Shown here: positions 34,624 through 43,932 of the stretch, one piece after another
How positions within the stretch are numbered: position 1 is the stretch's first letter
Layout: each line of letters opens with the position of its first letter
From: Planctomycetes bacterium B3_Pla
Lineage (GTDB): Bacteria; Planctomycetota; Phycisphaerae; Sedimentisphaerales; Anaerobacaceae
NCBI GenBank assembly: GCA_005223045.1
Contig: NJBM01000028.1
Location: 1 to 54,884, forward strand
Direction: 5' to 3'
Length of the DNA: 54,884 bases
Program-made: the position numbers and the translations under genes
The notes under the pieces: generated by a model
Seen by the model: the letters and a program-made list of their open reading frames with translations, nothing else
Databases searched by the model: none
What the model was told of the DNA's origin: nothing

Positions 34624-37600
34624 CTACAGTTCGTCGGTTCTTATTTTGTCATTCCGGCTTCGGCACCATTTGTGCCACATTTTTCGATAGGCAGCTTCGA
34701 CACTGGCGGCATAAGCCCTGGCGTCGCACAGCGTGCTGTTGGCCATGCGTATGCGCATCGAAGCGCGGATCCTGGCGAGCGCTTCAGGCTTTTGCGAAAG
34801 TGCAGTTGCTTTCGCGATGTATTCGGCTGGCGTCGGGCATGCAAAGAACTCCAGGCCGATACGGCTAAGTATGCTCAGGCCCACCCTGGAAAGAAAATAA
34901 CTGTTGTGGTCGCCGTAAAGCGAGATTACGGGAACACCCATCCACATGGCTTCCAGTGAAGTCATCGTGCCGGTATAAGGGTATGTATCTAATGCGATAT
35001 CGACCTGGCTGTACAGTTGCAGATGTTCGATAGAGGATTTCCAGCCGCAAGTTCCCACCCTGTTGCGGTCGATCCCCAATTGCTCGAACCGGCCGCAGTA
35101 ATAGTCTTTGACACTCCGGTCGTAACCGCCTCTGAACTTCATCAGAAGACGCGAATTTTCGTTGGCCTTGAGAATTTGGGCCCAGAGTGCCATAATGTCG
35201 TCGGTGATCTTGCAACTGTTGTTGAATGAGGCAAAAGTGATATAGCCGTTCCGGATTACCGGCGGCGGCCCAACAGGCGGGGCAAATTCAGGGGGTTTGT
35301 AGCATATCTGTCCTCCCGGCAAATAGACGGATTCTTCGGTGTAGAACTTCTGGGATTCCTGTGAGTCCAGGATGCTATCGGTCAGACGATAGTCGATCTG
35401 CGGCATTCCCATGGTGCTTATCCCGCCGTAATCGACCTGAATCGGGGCGGGCTTGTACGCCAGGACGCCGAGCCGATTGTCAACTGTGTGTCCGCCAATT
35501 TCCACCAGGATATCGATTTGATCGTCTGCGATCATCTCGGCGACGACTTTGTCGCTGAGACCGCGAATGTGCCGATAGCGGTCGAATTTCTGTTTGAGAC
35601 GCTCTGTCACCTCGTCGCGCAGGCCGATGCTGCCGTAACCGTAAGATTCAACGGCCTGGCGATCGGAGCCATCCAGAAACGCCTCAAAATTGTAAGCTAC
35701 CGAGTGTTTGCGAAAATCCGGCGAGATATAACCAATCCTCAGCCTGCGGTCGGGATCGGGGCTATTGCCGTGAGATGTCCTGGCCAAACTCACAGGCGCA
35801 TGAATGTGTGCCCATTTTTTGTGCTCATCGAAAAGCATCAGAGGATTAACATCCGGCAGGAAACTCAAATTCCACAGGAGCTGGGAGTGAATCAGCGGAT
35901 CGGCGGGTGCGATTTCCACAGCCTTTCGGAACAGTTCGATGCCTTTTTGCTTGTCACCTGTTCGCATAAGGTCCGCGGCATATCCACCGCAGATGCCGGC
36001 GTTCTCGGGATCGGCCTTCATGGCTTTTTCACGATACTGCATTGCCTCGGACATTCGTCCCGTGAACATGCAGATACGGCCCAATTCATGGTACACGAGC
36101 GCATGTGGTTGCTTCTTAAGCACTTCCTTGAACCATATTTCCGAGTTGTGAAAATCTTTGGCGGAAAAGAACATCAGCGCCAGCATGAACATTACGTCCG
36201 TCCGGCACGTGTTTTCCCGCATCATTTGTCGGATGGTTTCTATGTTCCGGTCGCCGAGGAGTTTTGCCGCCTCGTCGATGCGTCCGGCTTCGACAGCGGA
36301 ATTGGCCTCGATAAGGAACTGCGGCATGTTTTGTGCCGAAAGATTGATTCGAGACATGCCGTTTTTTCCGACGGTGAATTGCAGCTCATCATCAGCGCCG
36401 GAAACTTCCTTTGGGATGTCCGCGTCCTGCTCCCGGCACCATTTGTGCCACATTTTTCTGTATGCTGCCTCTACGCTGTGCGCGAAGGCCTTCGCGTTGC
36501 ACAATGCGCCGGAAGTCATGCGCCGGCGCATCGAGTAGCGTATATCTACAAGGGCTTCCGGATTCTGCGCCAGGGCACAGGCTTTTGTGACGTATTCTTT
36601 AGGCCTCGAAGCTACAAAGAACTTCAGGCCGATGCGGGTCAACATGCTTAGAGCCGCCCGAGAAACGTAGTTTTCGCCGAGAAGCGACACTATCGGAACT
36701 CCCATCCACAGGCCTTCCAGTGTCGTCATGCAGCCGTTGTATGGATACGTGTCCAGGGCTATATCAACCCGATTGAAAAGCTGTAGATATTCAACAGCTC
36801 GTTTCTGGCCCTGTATATCGATCCTGTCTCGGGATATTCCGAACCGCTCGAATTGATCGTAATAATAATCGCGCAGGGCTTTGTCCTGGCCGGCTCGCGA
36901 TTTGAGCAGAAGGCGCGACTTGTCGTTGGCCTTGATAATCCGCGCCCAAAGCGCCATAAGCCCCGGATTGATCTTGGAGCTGTTATTGAACACGCCGAAG
37001 GTGATGTAGCCGTTTGCCAATGCCGGCAAAGGCCCAACGGGCGGGGCAAAATCGGGCGGATTGTAGCAGATTAGCCCACCCGGCAAATAAACTAACTCTT
37101 CGGCATAGAATTTCTGCGACCCTGGCTCATCAAGCAGAGCGTCCGTCAGGCGGTAGTCGATCTGCTCCATCCCGGACGTGTTGAGCCCGCCGTAGTCAAC
37201 TGCAATAGGGGCGGGTTTATGCGCGAAAACAAGCAGGCGATTATCAGGTATATGGCCTCCTACGGCCACAAGAATATCTATTTTGTCCTGTTCTATCATG
37301 CTTACGACAGCTTTGTCGCTCAGGCCGCGAATGTTTCGGTAGTGATCAAACTGGTTGCTGAGTTTCCTGGTGATGTCGTCGGGACAGGCGACGTTGCCGT
37401 ATCCGTAAACTTCCACTGCCTGATGGTCGCGCCCGCTCAGGAACGCCTCGAAATTATACGCCACCGGATGAGTGCGGAAATCCGGCGATATGTATCCGAT
37501 CTTGAGCCGGCGATTCGGATCGGGAACATTGTTATGAGATTTTTCCGCCAGACTCGTCGGGGCATGAATCCGGGCCCACCGCTTGTGCTCTTCAAAAAGC

Positions 37601-38136
37601 ATCGACCTGTCAAGTTCGGGCATGTGATGGAGACGAAACAACAACGTCGAGTGGATACCCGGGTCATCGGGCGCCATTTCGACGGCTTTTCGCAACATCT
37701 CGATGCCCTGTTTCTTTTGGCCTGCAAATATCAGGCAGCAACCAAGATCCTGATAGAGCGATGCTTCCCCGGGACATGCTTCGATGGCCTCTTGCCTGTA
37801 TCGTATCGCTTCGGAAAGACGTCCCGAAAAGTGACAGATGTGACCCATATTGATGTACGCCAGAGGATTCGGTTCATGGTCCAGAATCTTCCTGTAATAA
37901 TGCTCGGCTCTGCCGAGTTGCCTTGTTGCGTGAGAAATATTGGCCATCAGGAACATGATATCCGTTCGAGACGGGTCGGTTTCAATCGCTGCATCTACGG
38001 CTGCAAGCACCTGTTCGTCGAGCATTGAACTTGCCTGTTCGATGCGCCCGGCCTCGGCGGCAGTCTTGGCTTTGGTCAGAAGCGGCACTAAAGAATCTTC
38101 CGCAAGAGTTAAATTAGAAGCTATAGACTGTTGCAT
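34624..38136 (-). CDS. Double-module TPR-GT41 (SPINDLY/OGT-like) glycosyltransferase (A)
   Basis: Encodes 1170 residues in two full modules (about 1-590 and 600-1165). Each has a helical cap, a few TPRs (AEHYYRKILDHEPNPLAY, AIRYRQEAIEACPG and equivalents) and a GT41 catalytic half. Both keep the histidine of DFRxH (DFRTHPVAYNF and DFRKHSVAYNF), the lysine of FNNSxKI, and the DTYPYNG/TGT-MTSLE-WMGVP loop. Each ends in YRKMWHKWCR. The ATG directly follows the upstream stop (TAA-ATG) with GGAGG before it. GT41 members glycosylate Ser/Thr of cytoplasmic proteins; next to flagellin genes the likely target is flagellin. A tandem double GT41 is unusual. Confidence 0.87.
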   Translation of the reverse strand: MQQSIASNLTLAEDSLVPLLTKAKTAAEAGRIEQASSMLDEQVLAAVDAAIETDPSRTDIMFLMANISHATRQLGRAEHYYRKILDHEPNPLAYINMGHICHFSGRLSEAIRYRQEAIEACPGEASLYQDLGCCLIFAGQKKQGIEMLRKAVEMAPDDPGIHSTLLFRLHHMPELDRSMLFEEHKRWARIHAPTSLAEKSHNNVPDPNRRLKIGYISPDFRTHPVAYNFEAFLSGRDHQAVEVYGYGNVACPDDITRKLSNQFDHYRNIRGLSDKAVVSMIEQDKIDILVAVGGHIPDNRLLVFAHKPAPIAVDYGGLNTSGMEQIDYRLTDALLDEPGSQKFYAEELVYLPGGLICYNPPDFAPPVGPLPALANGYITFGVFNNSSKINPGLMALWARIIKANDKSRLLLKSRAGQDKALRDYYYDQFERFGISRDRIDIQGQKRAVEYLQLFNRVDIALDTYPYNGCMTTLEGLWMGVPIVSLLGENYVSRAALSMLTRIGLKFFVASRPKEYVTKACALAQNPEALVDIRYSMRRRMTSGALCNAKAFAHSVEAAYRKMWHKWCREQDADIPKEVSGADDELQFTVGKNGMSRINLSAQNMPQFLIEANSAVEAGRIDEAAKLLGDRNIETIRQMMRENTCRTDVMFMLALMFFSAKDFHNSEIWFKEVLKKQPHALVYHELGRICMFTGRMSEAMQYREKAMKADPENAGICGGYAADLMRTGDKQKGIELFRKAVEIAPADPLIHSQLLWNLSFLPDVNPLMLFDEHKKWAHIHAPVSLARTSHGNSPDPDRRLRIGYISPDFRKHSVAYNFEAFLDGSDRQAVESYGYGSIGLRDEVTERLKQKFDRYRHIRGLSDKVVAEMIADDQIDILVEIGGHTVDNRLGVLAYKPAPIQVDYGGISTMGMPQIDYRLTDSILDSQESQKFYTEESVYLPGGQICYKPPEFAPPVGPPPVIRNGYITFASFNNSCKITDDIMALWAQILKANENSRLLMKFRGGYDRSVKDYYCGRFEQLGIDRNRVGTCGWKSSIEHLQLYSQVDIALDTYPYTGTMTSLEAMWMGVPVISLYGDHNSYFLSRVGLSILSRIGLEFFACPTPAEYIAKATALSQKPEALARIRASMRIRMANSTLCDARAYAASVEAAYRKMWHKWCRSRNDKIRTDEL

Positions 38137-41100
38137 TTAGCCGTCCTCCGTTGGGCCGGATTCAGCCTGAGTCGAAGCGGCAGAGCAGAGTATTTTGCTA
38201 CCGACCGAGTGGAAAGCGCCGGCCGTTGACTCTTGTGCCGGGGCGTCGATTCCCTGGCCTCTACACCATTGATGCCACATCTTTCGGTAAGCGGATTCGA
38301 TGTTGCGGGCAAATCCTTTTGCGTCGCACAGTGGGCTGTTGAACATCATCGACCGCAGTGAAGCACGGATCTTCGCAAGGTTTTCCAGTTCGCCGGAGAA
38401 TGCGATGGCTTTGGCAACATATTCGGAGGGTGTGGAGGCAGAGAAATCGCCCAGACCTACACGGCTGAGTATGCTCAATCCGACCCGAGAAGCGTGGGCC
38501 TTTCCCACCAAAGAGATTGTCGGTACGCCCATCCACATCGCCTCGCAGGTAGTTGTGGTGCCATTATAGGGATACGTGTCCAGCGCAATATCCACCTGCC
38601 CGTACATTTTGAAGTGCTCAATAGTGGGCTTGCGGCCGCAGATTTCCACTCGCTCTCGATGGATTCCCAGCTTCTCAAACCGGCCGAAGTAATGCTCTCT
38701 TACCGCTTCATCGCTGCCGCCGCTAAACTTCAGCAGAAGACGCGATTTCTCTTTCGATTTCAGGATTCCGGCCCAAAGCTCCATGATGCCGGGTTGTATC
38801 TTGCAGTTGTTGTTGAACGATCCAAAGGTGAAGTAATCTTTTTCAATGGCTGGAAGTGGTGTGACCGGCAGGGCAAGGCCCGGGGGCTTGTAGCAGAGAA
38901 ATCCTTGAGGCAGGAAAACGAGCTTCTCGGTGTGGAATCTCTGCGCTTCGGGCGGATCGGCCAGCTCATCGGTCAGGCGATAATCTATCTGGTACATTCC
39001 GGTCGTATCGGGGAATCCCAGATACGTAACCTGGATGGGGGCCGGTTTGTGGGCCAGGACGCAGAGCCGATTGCCTGAAGTGTGACCGGCAAGATCCACG
39101 AGGATGTCTATCCTGTCCTGTTCTATCATGCGGACCACTTCTTCGTCCTTGAGGCCGCATACGTTTCTATAATGCTTGAATTTGCCTTTGAGCTGCTCGG
39201 TGAGCGGATCGGGACAAGCGACGTTGCCGTATCCGTATAGATCCACGGCTTCTCTGTCATGTCCGTCTAAAAGTGACTCAAAGAAATATGCGACCGAATG
39301 CGCGCAAAAATCGGGCGAGATATAGCCTACACGAAGTTTGCGGTCAGGCTCGGGAGCATTGTCGTGGGAAGCTTTAGTCAGGCTAAGGGGTGCATGTGTT
39401 CGAGCCCAACGCTTATGTTCCTCAAAGAGCGTATGTCTATCAAGCTGCGGCACTTGATGCAGATGCCAGAGGAATTTGGAGTGGTTTACTTTATCCGGCG
39501 AGCGCTCAACCGCCTTTCGCAGAAGGCCAATGCCTCGCCGTGTTTGGCCCATCCTTATCAGGTACTCGGCGAGGGTGGTCCAGAGTTCCGGACTGTCCGG
39601 AGACAGCTCCACGGCTTGTTCCTGATAGCGGACGGCTTCCGAGAGACGCCCGGTATCGCGACAGATATTTGCCAGCTCGAAGAACACCAAGGCATGGGGG
39701 CGGTGTCTCAGGACTTCTTTGTAAAACTGTTCGGCTTTCCGGACCTGGCCTGTCTTGGCGAATATCGCCGCGAGCATGAACAAGGCGTCCGCCCGGCCGG
39801 GGTCGTCATTAGCCATTTGCCGGACGGATTCAACAGCCTGATCATTGAGGAGGGCGGCCGCCTCGGAGACGTTCCCGACTTTAACTGCCACACCGGCCTT
39901 CAGCAGGAATGAAGGCAAACCTGCTTTTGAGACAGTGAATTGCAGAGAGCTGTTCTCGGAGATGAAGAACTCCAGGACGCCATTCTGCGCAGTGCTTTTA
40001 GGCGATGGATTGGGATCCGAATCGGATGTGCACTTCTGTGCGGCGGTGCCGGCACGGTGAGTCCGGCACCATCTGTGCCACATTTCTCGATAGGCCGTTT
40101 CCATTTCACGTGCGAACCGGTCTGCGTCACAAATAGTGCTTGCGGACATTCGCCGTCGCATCGAAGCGTGGATCTTCTCCAGCCCGTCGCAATTCCGCGC
40201 AAGCGCCGTGGCTTTGGCAACGTATTCTTTCTCTGTCGAAGCGGCAAAGAACTCCAGACCCATTCGGCTGAGGATGCTTAGTCCTGTTCTTGAGAGATAA
40301 CTGCCCTTGCCGACCAGCGAGATTATGGGGACCCCCATCCACAGCCCCTCCAAGGTTGTCATGCCGCCATTAAAGGGGTATGTGTCCAGCGCAATATCGA
40401 CCTGGCTATACAACTTCATGTGTTCGACCGGATGTTTCCATCCGTGGATTTGAACCCGCTTCGGATCGACTCCCAATTGCTCGAACCGGGTCAGGTAATA
40501 GTCTTTCATCGCCTGGTCGGTCCCTTGTCTGAACTTCATCAGGAAAGCCGAGCCGTCATTGGCTCTGAGCACTTCGGCCCAAAGTGATAGAGTTCGCGGA
40601 TTTATTTTGAAATGATTGTTGAACGATCCGAACGTAACGTAGCCATTGCGCATCGCAGCCAGAGATTCGAGAGGCGGGGCAAAATCGGGAGGCTGATAGC
40701 AGTAGATTCCACCGGGCAGGCAGACCGATTCTTCCGTGTAGAATTTCCGCAATTCGGGCAAATCGAGGATGTCATCGGTTATGCGATAATCAATCTGCTC
40801 CATTCCCGTCGTGTTCACGCCGCCATAATCCACTTGAATAGGGGCCGGTTTGTAAGCCAGTGCAAGGAGGCGGTTGTTGCCTATGTGCCCGCCAATCACC
40901 ACCAGAATATCTATTTTGTCCCGTTCGATCAAAGCTGCCAGAGCCTGGTCGCTCATGCCATAAACACTGCGGTATCGATCGAACTTTTGCTCAAGGTATT
41001 CAGTGAAGCTGTCCGGTTTGCTGACGTTGCCGTATCCATAGACCTCCACCAGCTCTCTGTTATGTGCATTCACGAGCGGCGCGAAGTTATACACTGTCGC

Positions 41101-41793
41101 GTGTATCCGAAAGTCAGGAGACAGATAACCAATCCGAATTTTGCGATCGGGATCGGGTGTGTTCTCGTGAATCGTCCTGGCTCGGCTCGGAGGGGCATGG
41201 ATTTTGCCCCATCGCAGATGTTCGTCAAAGAGCGTCGGTTGGTCAAGCTCCGGCATGAAGTGCATGTGAAAAAGAAGCTTGGAGTGAGCATCCGCGTTGA
41301 CGGGGTTCTTTTCGACGATCTTTCGCAGAAGCTCGACGCCTTCTTGTGTTTTGCCCTGCCGTATCGTGTCCAATGAAAGGCTAATCTGGAAAAGAGTGTT
41401 ATCCGGCTCAGCCTCCAGGGCTTTCTTCCTGTATCCAATTGCCTCCGATATCCGGCCGGTGGACTGGCAGATAAGTCCCAGCTTGTGCCATGCAACGGCG
41501 TTGGGTTCGATTTGCAGGAGCTTCCGGTACCATTCTTCGGCCTTGCGAAGTTGTCCGATCCTGTCGAGCATCAGCCCAACCATGAACATCGCATCGGTTC
41601 GCGGCGGATCTTTCTCCAGCCTTTCACTCAGATCAGCGAGAGCCTGGTCGTTCAGTATTTGCCCGGCTTCATTGATGCGCCCATTTTCAATGGCGACTTT
41701 TGCATCAATAAGGAATTGCGGCAAATCATCGGCGGAAATGACGAGGTTCCGGCCGCCATTCTGTGACTCGTTTGACTTGAAGGTAAGAGCCAT
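38137..41793 (-). CDS. Double-module TPR-GT41 (SPINDLY/OGT-like) glycosyltransferase (B)
   Basis: Encodes 1218 residues from the ATG at 41793, six bases downstream of the neighbouring stop; the frame is open 70 codons further but that part overlaps the neighbour and is not protein-like. Module 1 has DFRIHATVYNF and NGGMTTLEGLWMGVP; module 2 has DFCAHSVAYFF and NGTTTTCEAMWMGVP with GKAHASRVG. Module 2 is therefore closest to canonical bacterial OGT/SPINDLY, whereas module 1 and the other modules of the island use the MTTLEG variant. Both keep the UDP-binding lysine (FNNHFKI, FNNNCKI). TPR segments precede each module. Likely a flagellin Ser/Thr glycosyltransferase. Confidence 0.87.
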   Translation of the reverse strand: MALTFKSNESQNGGRNLVISADDLPQFLIDAKVAIENGRINEAGQILNDQALADLSERLEKDPPRTDAMFMVGLMLDRIGQLRKAEEWYRKLLQIEPNAVAWHKLGLICQSTGRISEAIGYRKKALEAEPDNTLFQISLSLDTIRQGKTQEGVELLRKIVEKNPVNADAHSKLLFHMHFMPELDQPTLFDEHLRWGKIHAPPSRARTIHENTPDPDRKIRIGYLSPDFRIHATVYNFAPLVNAHNRELVEVYGYGNVSKPDSFTEYLEQKFDRYRSVYGMSDQALAALIERDKIDILVVIGGHIGNNRLLALAYKPAPIQVDYGGVNTTGMEQIDYRITDDILDLPELRKFYTEESVCLPGGIYCYQPPDFAPPLESLAAMRNGYVTFGSFNNHFKINPRTLSLWAEVLRANDGSAFLMKFRQGTDQAMKDYYLTRFEQLGVDPKRVQIHGWKHPVEHMKLYSQVDIALDTYPFNGGMTTLEGLWMGVPIISLVGKGSYLSRTGLSILSRMGLEFFAASTEKEYVAKATALARNCDGLEKIHASMRRRMSASTICDADRFAREMETAYREMWHRWCRTHRAGTAAQKCTSDSDPNPSPKSTAQNGVLEFFISENSSLQFTVSKAGLPSFLLKAGVAVKVGNVSEAAALLNDQAVESVRQMANDDPGRADALFMLAAIFAKTGQVRKAEQFYKEVLRHRPHALVFFELANICRDTGRLSEAVRYQEQAVELSPDSPELWTTLAEYLIRMGQTRRGIGLLRKAVERSPDKVNHSKFLWHLHQVPQLDRHTLFEEHKRWARTHAPLSLTKASHDNAPEPDRKLRVGYISPDFCAHSVAYFFESLLDGHDREAVDLYGYGNVACPDPLTEQLKGKFKHYRNVCGLKDEEVVRMIEQDRIDILVDLAGHTSGNRLCVLAHKPAPIQVTYLGFPDTTGMYQIDYRLTDELADPPEAQRFHTEKLVFLPQGFLCYKPPGLALPVTPLPAIEKDYFTFGSFNNNCKIQPGIMELWAGILKSKEKSRLLLKFSGGSDEAVREHYFGRFEKLGIHRERVEICGRKPTIEHFKMYGQVDIALDTYPYNGTTTTCEAMWMGVPTISLVGKAHASRVGLSILSRVGLGDFSASTPSEYVAKAIAFSGELENLAKIRASLRSMMFNSPLCDAKGFARNIESAYRKMWHQWCRGQGIDAPAQESTAGAFHSVGSKILCSAASTQAESGPTEDG

Positions 41794-41798
41794 GCCCC

Positions 41799-43613
41799 CT
41801 ATTCTCCCTCCAATGTGTCGATTGTCGCTCCGGCCAGGCCATGCGTGCAAAGCTCTCCGCCAACGGCACAGGCCTCCGGGCCATCTTCTGATTCTTCGCT
41901 CGGCACATCGATCCCCTGTTTTCGACACCAGCGGCGCCACATCTTTCGATAAGCCTCCTCCAGGTCGCGGGCGAAAGTCCTGGCGTCCATCAGCGTGCTG
42001 CACGTCATCCGTTGCCTCATCGACGCTCGAATCTTCGCAAGCGATGTCAGATCCTTCGCGAGCGCCGTTGCCTTAGCGACATATTCATTCGGGCTCATAG
42101 TCGCGAAGAATTCCATACTTATCCGGCTGAGTATGCTCAATCCCATCCGGCCGAGAAAACCATATTTAGCCACCAGCGATATTACCGGAACGCCCATCCA
42201 CAGGCCCTCTAACGTGGTTACAGCGCCATTAACCGGAAAAGTATCCAGCACAATGTCTATCTCACCGTACAACTTCAGGTGCTCGGCGGGAAGTTTCCAT
42301 GTATGGATTTCCACCCTCTCCCGGCCAATTCCAAGCCGCTCGAACAAATCGAGGTAATACTTGCTCAATAACCGGTCATGGCCGCCTCCAATTTTCATCA
42401 GAAAGCGTGAGTTTTCATTGGCCTTCAGGACATCCGCCCAAATGGATACGATGTACGGATTGGCTTTTAAACATCCGTTAAACGAGCCAAATGTCACATA
42501 GCCTTTGCGCTGGGCCGGCAGCGTTGCCGGAGCCGGCGCAAAATCGGGAGGTTTAAAACAGTAAAGTCCTCCCGGCAAATAAACCAGGTCTTCGACAAAG
42601 AATTTCTGCAATCGCGGTGGAGTAAGCAGGCTGTCGGTTAACCGATAATCAATTTGTTCCATCCCCGATGTATTGGTCCCTCCGTAATCGACCTGAATTG
42701 GCGCCGGCTTGTATGCCATTGCCATGAGGCGATTGTTGGCCACCCTTCCGCCAATTCCGACCAGGATATCGATCTTGTCTTTTTCTATCAGATCGACAAG
42801 GCCCCGGTCGTCCAATCCGTAAACGCTTCGATAGCAGTCGAACTTCTGCTTGAGCTGTTCTGTGATCTCGTCAGGCTTAGCGACATTGCCGTATCCGTAA
42901 ATTTCTACTACTTCTCTATCATGCCCGTCCAGGAACTGGTTGAAGGTGCTTGCCGTGGGGTGCAGGCGGAAATCTGGGCAGAGGTAGCCAACTCGGAGCT
43001 GGCGGTCGGGATCGGGATCGTTCGTATGAGACGTCCTGGCCATGCCTGGCGGGGCATGTATCCGGGCCCATCGTAGATGTTCTTCTAAGAGTGTCTGAGG
43101 GTCCTGGTCCGGCAGGTAGTTCATATACCACAGGAGGTTGGAGTGCATCGAGGAATTTGCGGGATTCTTCTCCAATGCCCGGCGCAGAAGCTCGATGCCT
43201 TCCTTAGCCCTGCCCAGCACCATCAGGTCAACTGCAAAGTTGCTCCAGATTCCGATGTTCTCCGGCTCCAACTCCATGGCCTTCATACGGAACTCCACAA
43301 CCTTGGAGTACCGTCCCATAATCTGATATATAATAGCTATTTCGTTGGCTACCAGCGCATTTTGCTGGTGCTGGAGTATTCTGCCGTACCATTTCAAAGC
43401 ATCTTTTAGCCGGCCGGTTTTTCGTGATATCATTCCAAGCAACAGATAAATGACATCGCCATGTGAGGGATTTTTCGTCGCCATCCGGCAGGCGATTTCG
43501 ATGTTATCAGCATTAAGAAGCTCACCGGCCCGGGGGAGCTGCTTGTTGTTGACCGCTGTGTTGGCCTCTATCAGAAAATCCGGAAGAACATGCCCCGGGA
43601 TATTGAGCTGCAT
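41799..43613 (-). CDS. TPR-GT41 (SPINDLY/OGT-like) glycosyltransferase (C)
   Basis: Encodes 604 residues from the ATG at 43613, which has AAGGTGG about 6 bases upstream; the frame continues 42 codons further upstream but without a site. Single module: cap region LNIPGHVLPDFLIEANTAV, TPR-like helices to about residue 200, then the catalytic part with DFRLHPTASTF, FGSFNGCLKANP and DTFPVNGAVTTLEGLWMGVP. The usual FNN is FNG here. The C-terminus has the shared AYRKMWRRWCRKQ followed by an acidic tail. A GCCGATAA box lies about 225 bases upstream, suggesting it can be expressed by the flagellar sigma factor independently of gene D. Confidence 0.85.
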   Translation of the reverse strand: MQLNIPGHVLPDFLIEANTAVNNKQLPRAGELLNADNIEIACRMATKNPSHGDVIYLLLGMISRKTGRLKDALKWYGRILQHQQNALVANEIAIIYQIMGRYSKVVEFRMKAMELEPENIGIWSNFAVDLMVLGRAKEGIELLRRALEKNPANSSMHSNLLWYMNYLPDQDPQTLLEEHLRWARIHAPPGMARTSHTNDPDPDRQLRVGYLCPDFRLHPTASTFNQFLDGHDREVVEIYGYGNVAKPDEITEQLKQKFDCYRSVYGLDDRGLVDLIEKDKIDILVGIGGRVANNRLMAMAYKPAPIQVDYGGTNTSGMEQIDYRLTDSLLTPPRLQKFFVEDLVYLPGGLYCFKPPDFAPAPATLPAQRKGYVTFGSFNGCLKANPYIVSIWADVLKANENSRFLMKIGGGHDRLLSKYYLDLFERLGIGRERVEIHTWKLPAEHLKLYGEIDIVLDTFPVNGAVTTLEGLWMGVPVISLVAKYGFLGRMGLSILSRISMEFFATMSPNEYVAKATALAKDLTSLAKIRASMRQRMTCSTLMDARTFARDLEEAYRKMWRRWCRKQGIDVPSEESEDGPEACAVGGELCTHGLAGATIDTLEGE

Positions 43614-43838
43614 GTGACCACCTTCTGATGTGAGACATTGTGACAGCAGAGTGCTGCCGGAACCATCGCCGTGGTTCGCAGGCCGGCTCGTCTGGATGTT
43701 GTGAACTCGTGCGCGCCGAGGTCTTTTCCTTTGGCCCATCTACACCTTTCCCGCCAATGCCCTTTGAGCTGTAAGCCCCATTAGCTCTGAATCGGCAGAT
43801 TTTTCAAAAAAAGCACTAAATTGGCTTTACCCTCATAA

Positions 43839-43846
43839 TTATCGGC
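43839..43846 (-). promoter_or_regulatory. Candidate sigma-28 -10 box before GT41 gene C
   Basis: The minus strand carries GCCGATAA, identical to the -10 box of the flagellin promoter, in the 319-base gap between two GT41 genes and about 225 bases before the next start. A TAAA -35 at the 15-base spacing is not present, so it is only a half-match. Confidence 0.4.
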
Positions 43847-43932
43847 CAAAGTGCCGCGTTAGGGCCAGTTTTTGGCAGGCAATCTCGCTGGTTGAGGTGG
43901 GAGCTTAGCTGGAATCGCGATGGCGGGCTCTT

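Noticed and set aside
41794..42003. 70-codon N-terminal extension of GT41 gene B
   Set aside because: It overlaps the end of gene C, is Arg/Gly-rich with no domain, and the ATG at 41793 starts the same cap region found in the other modules.
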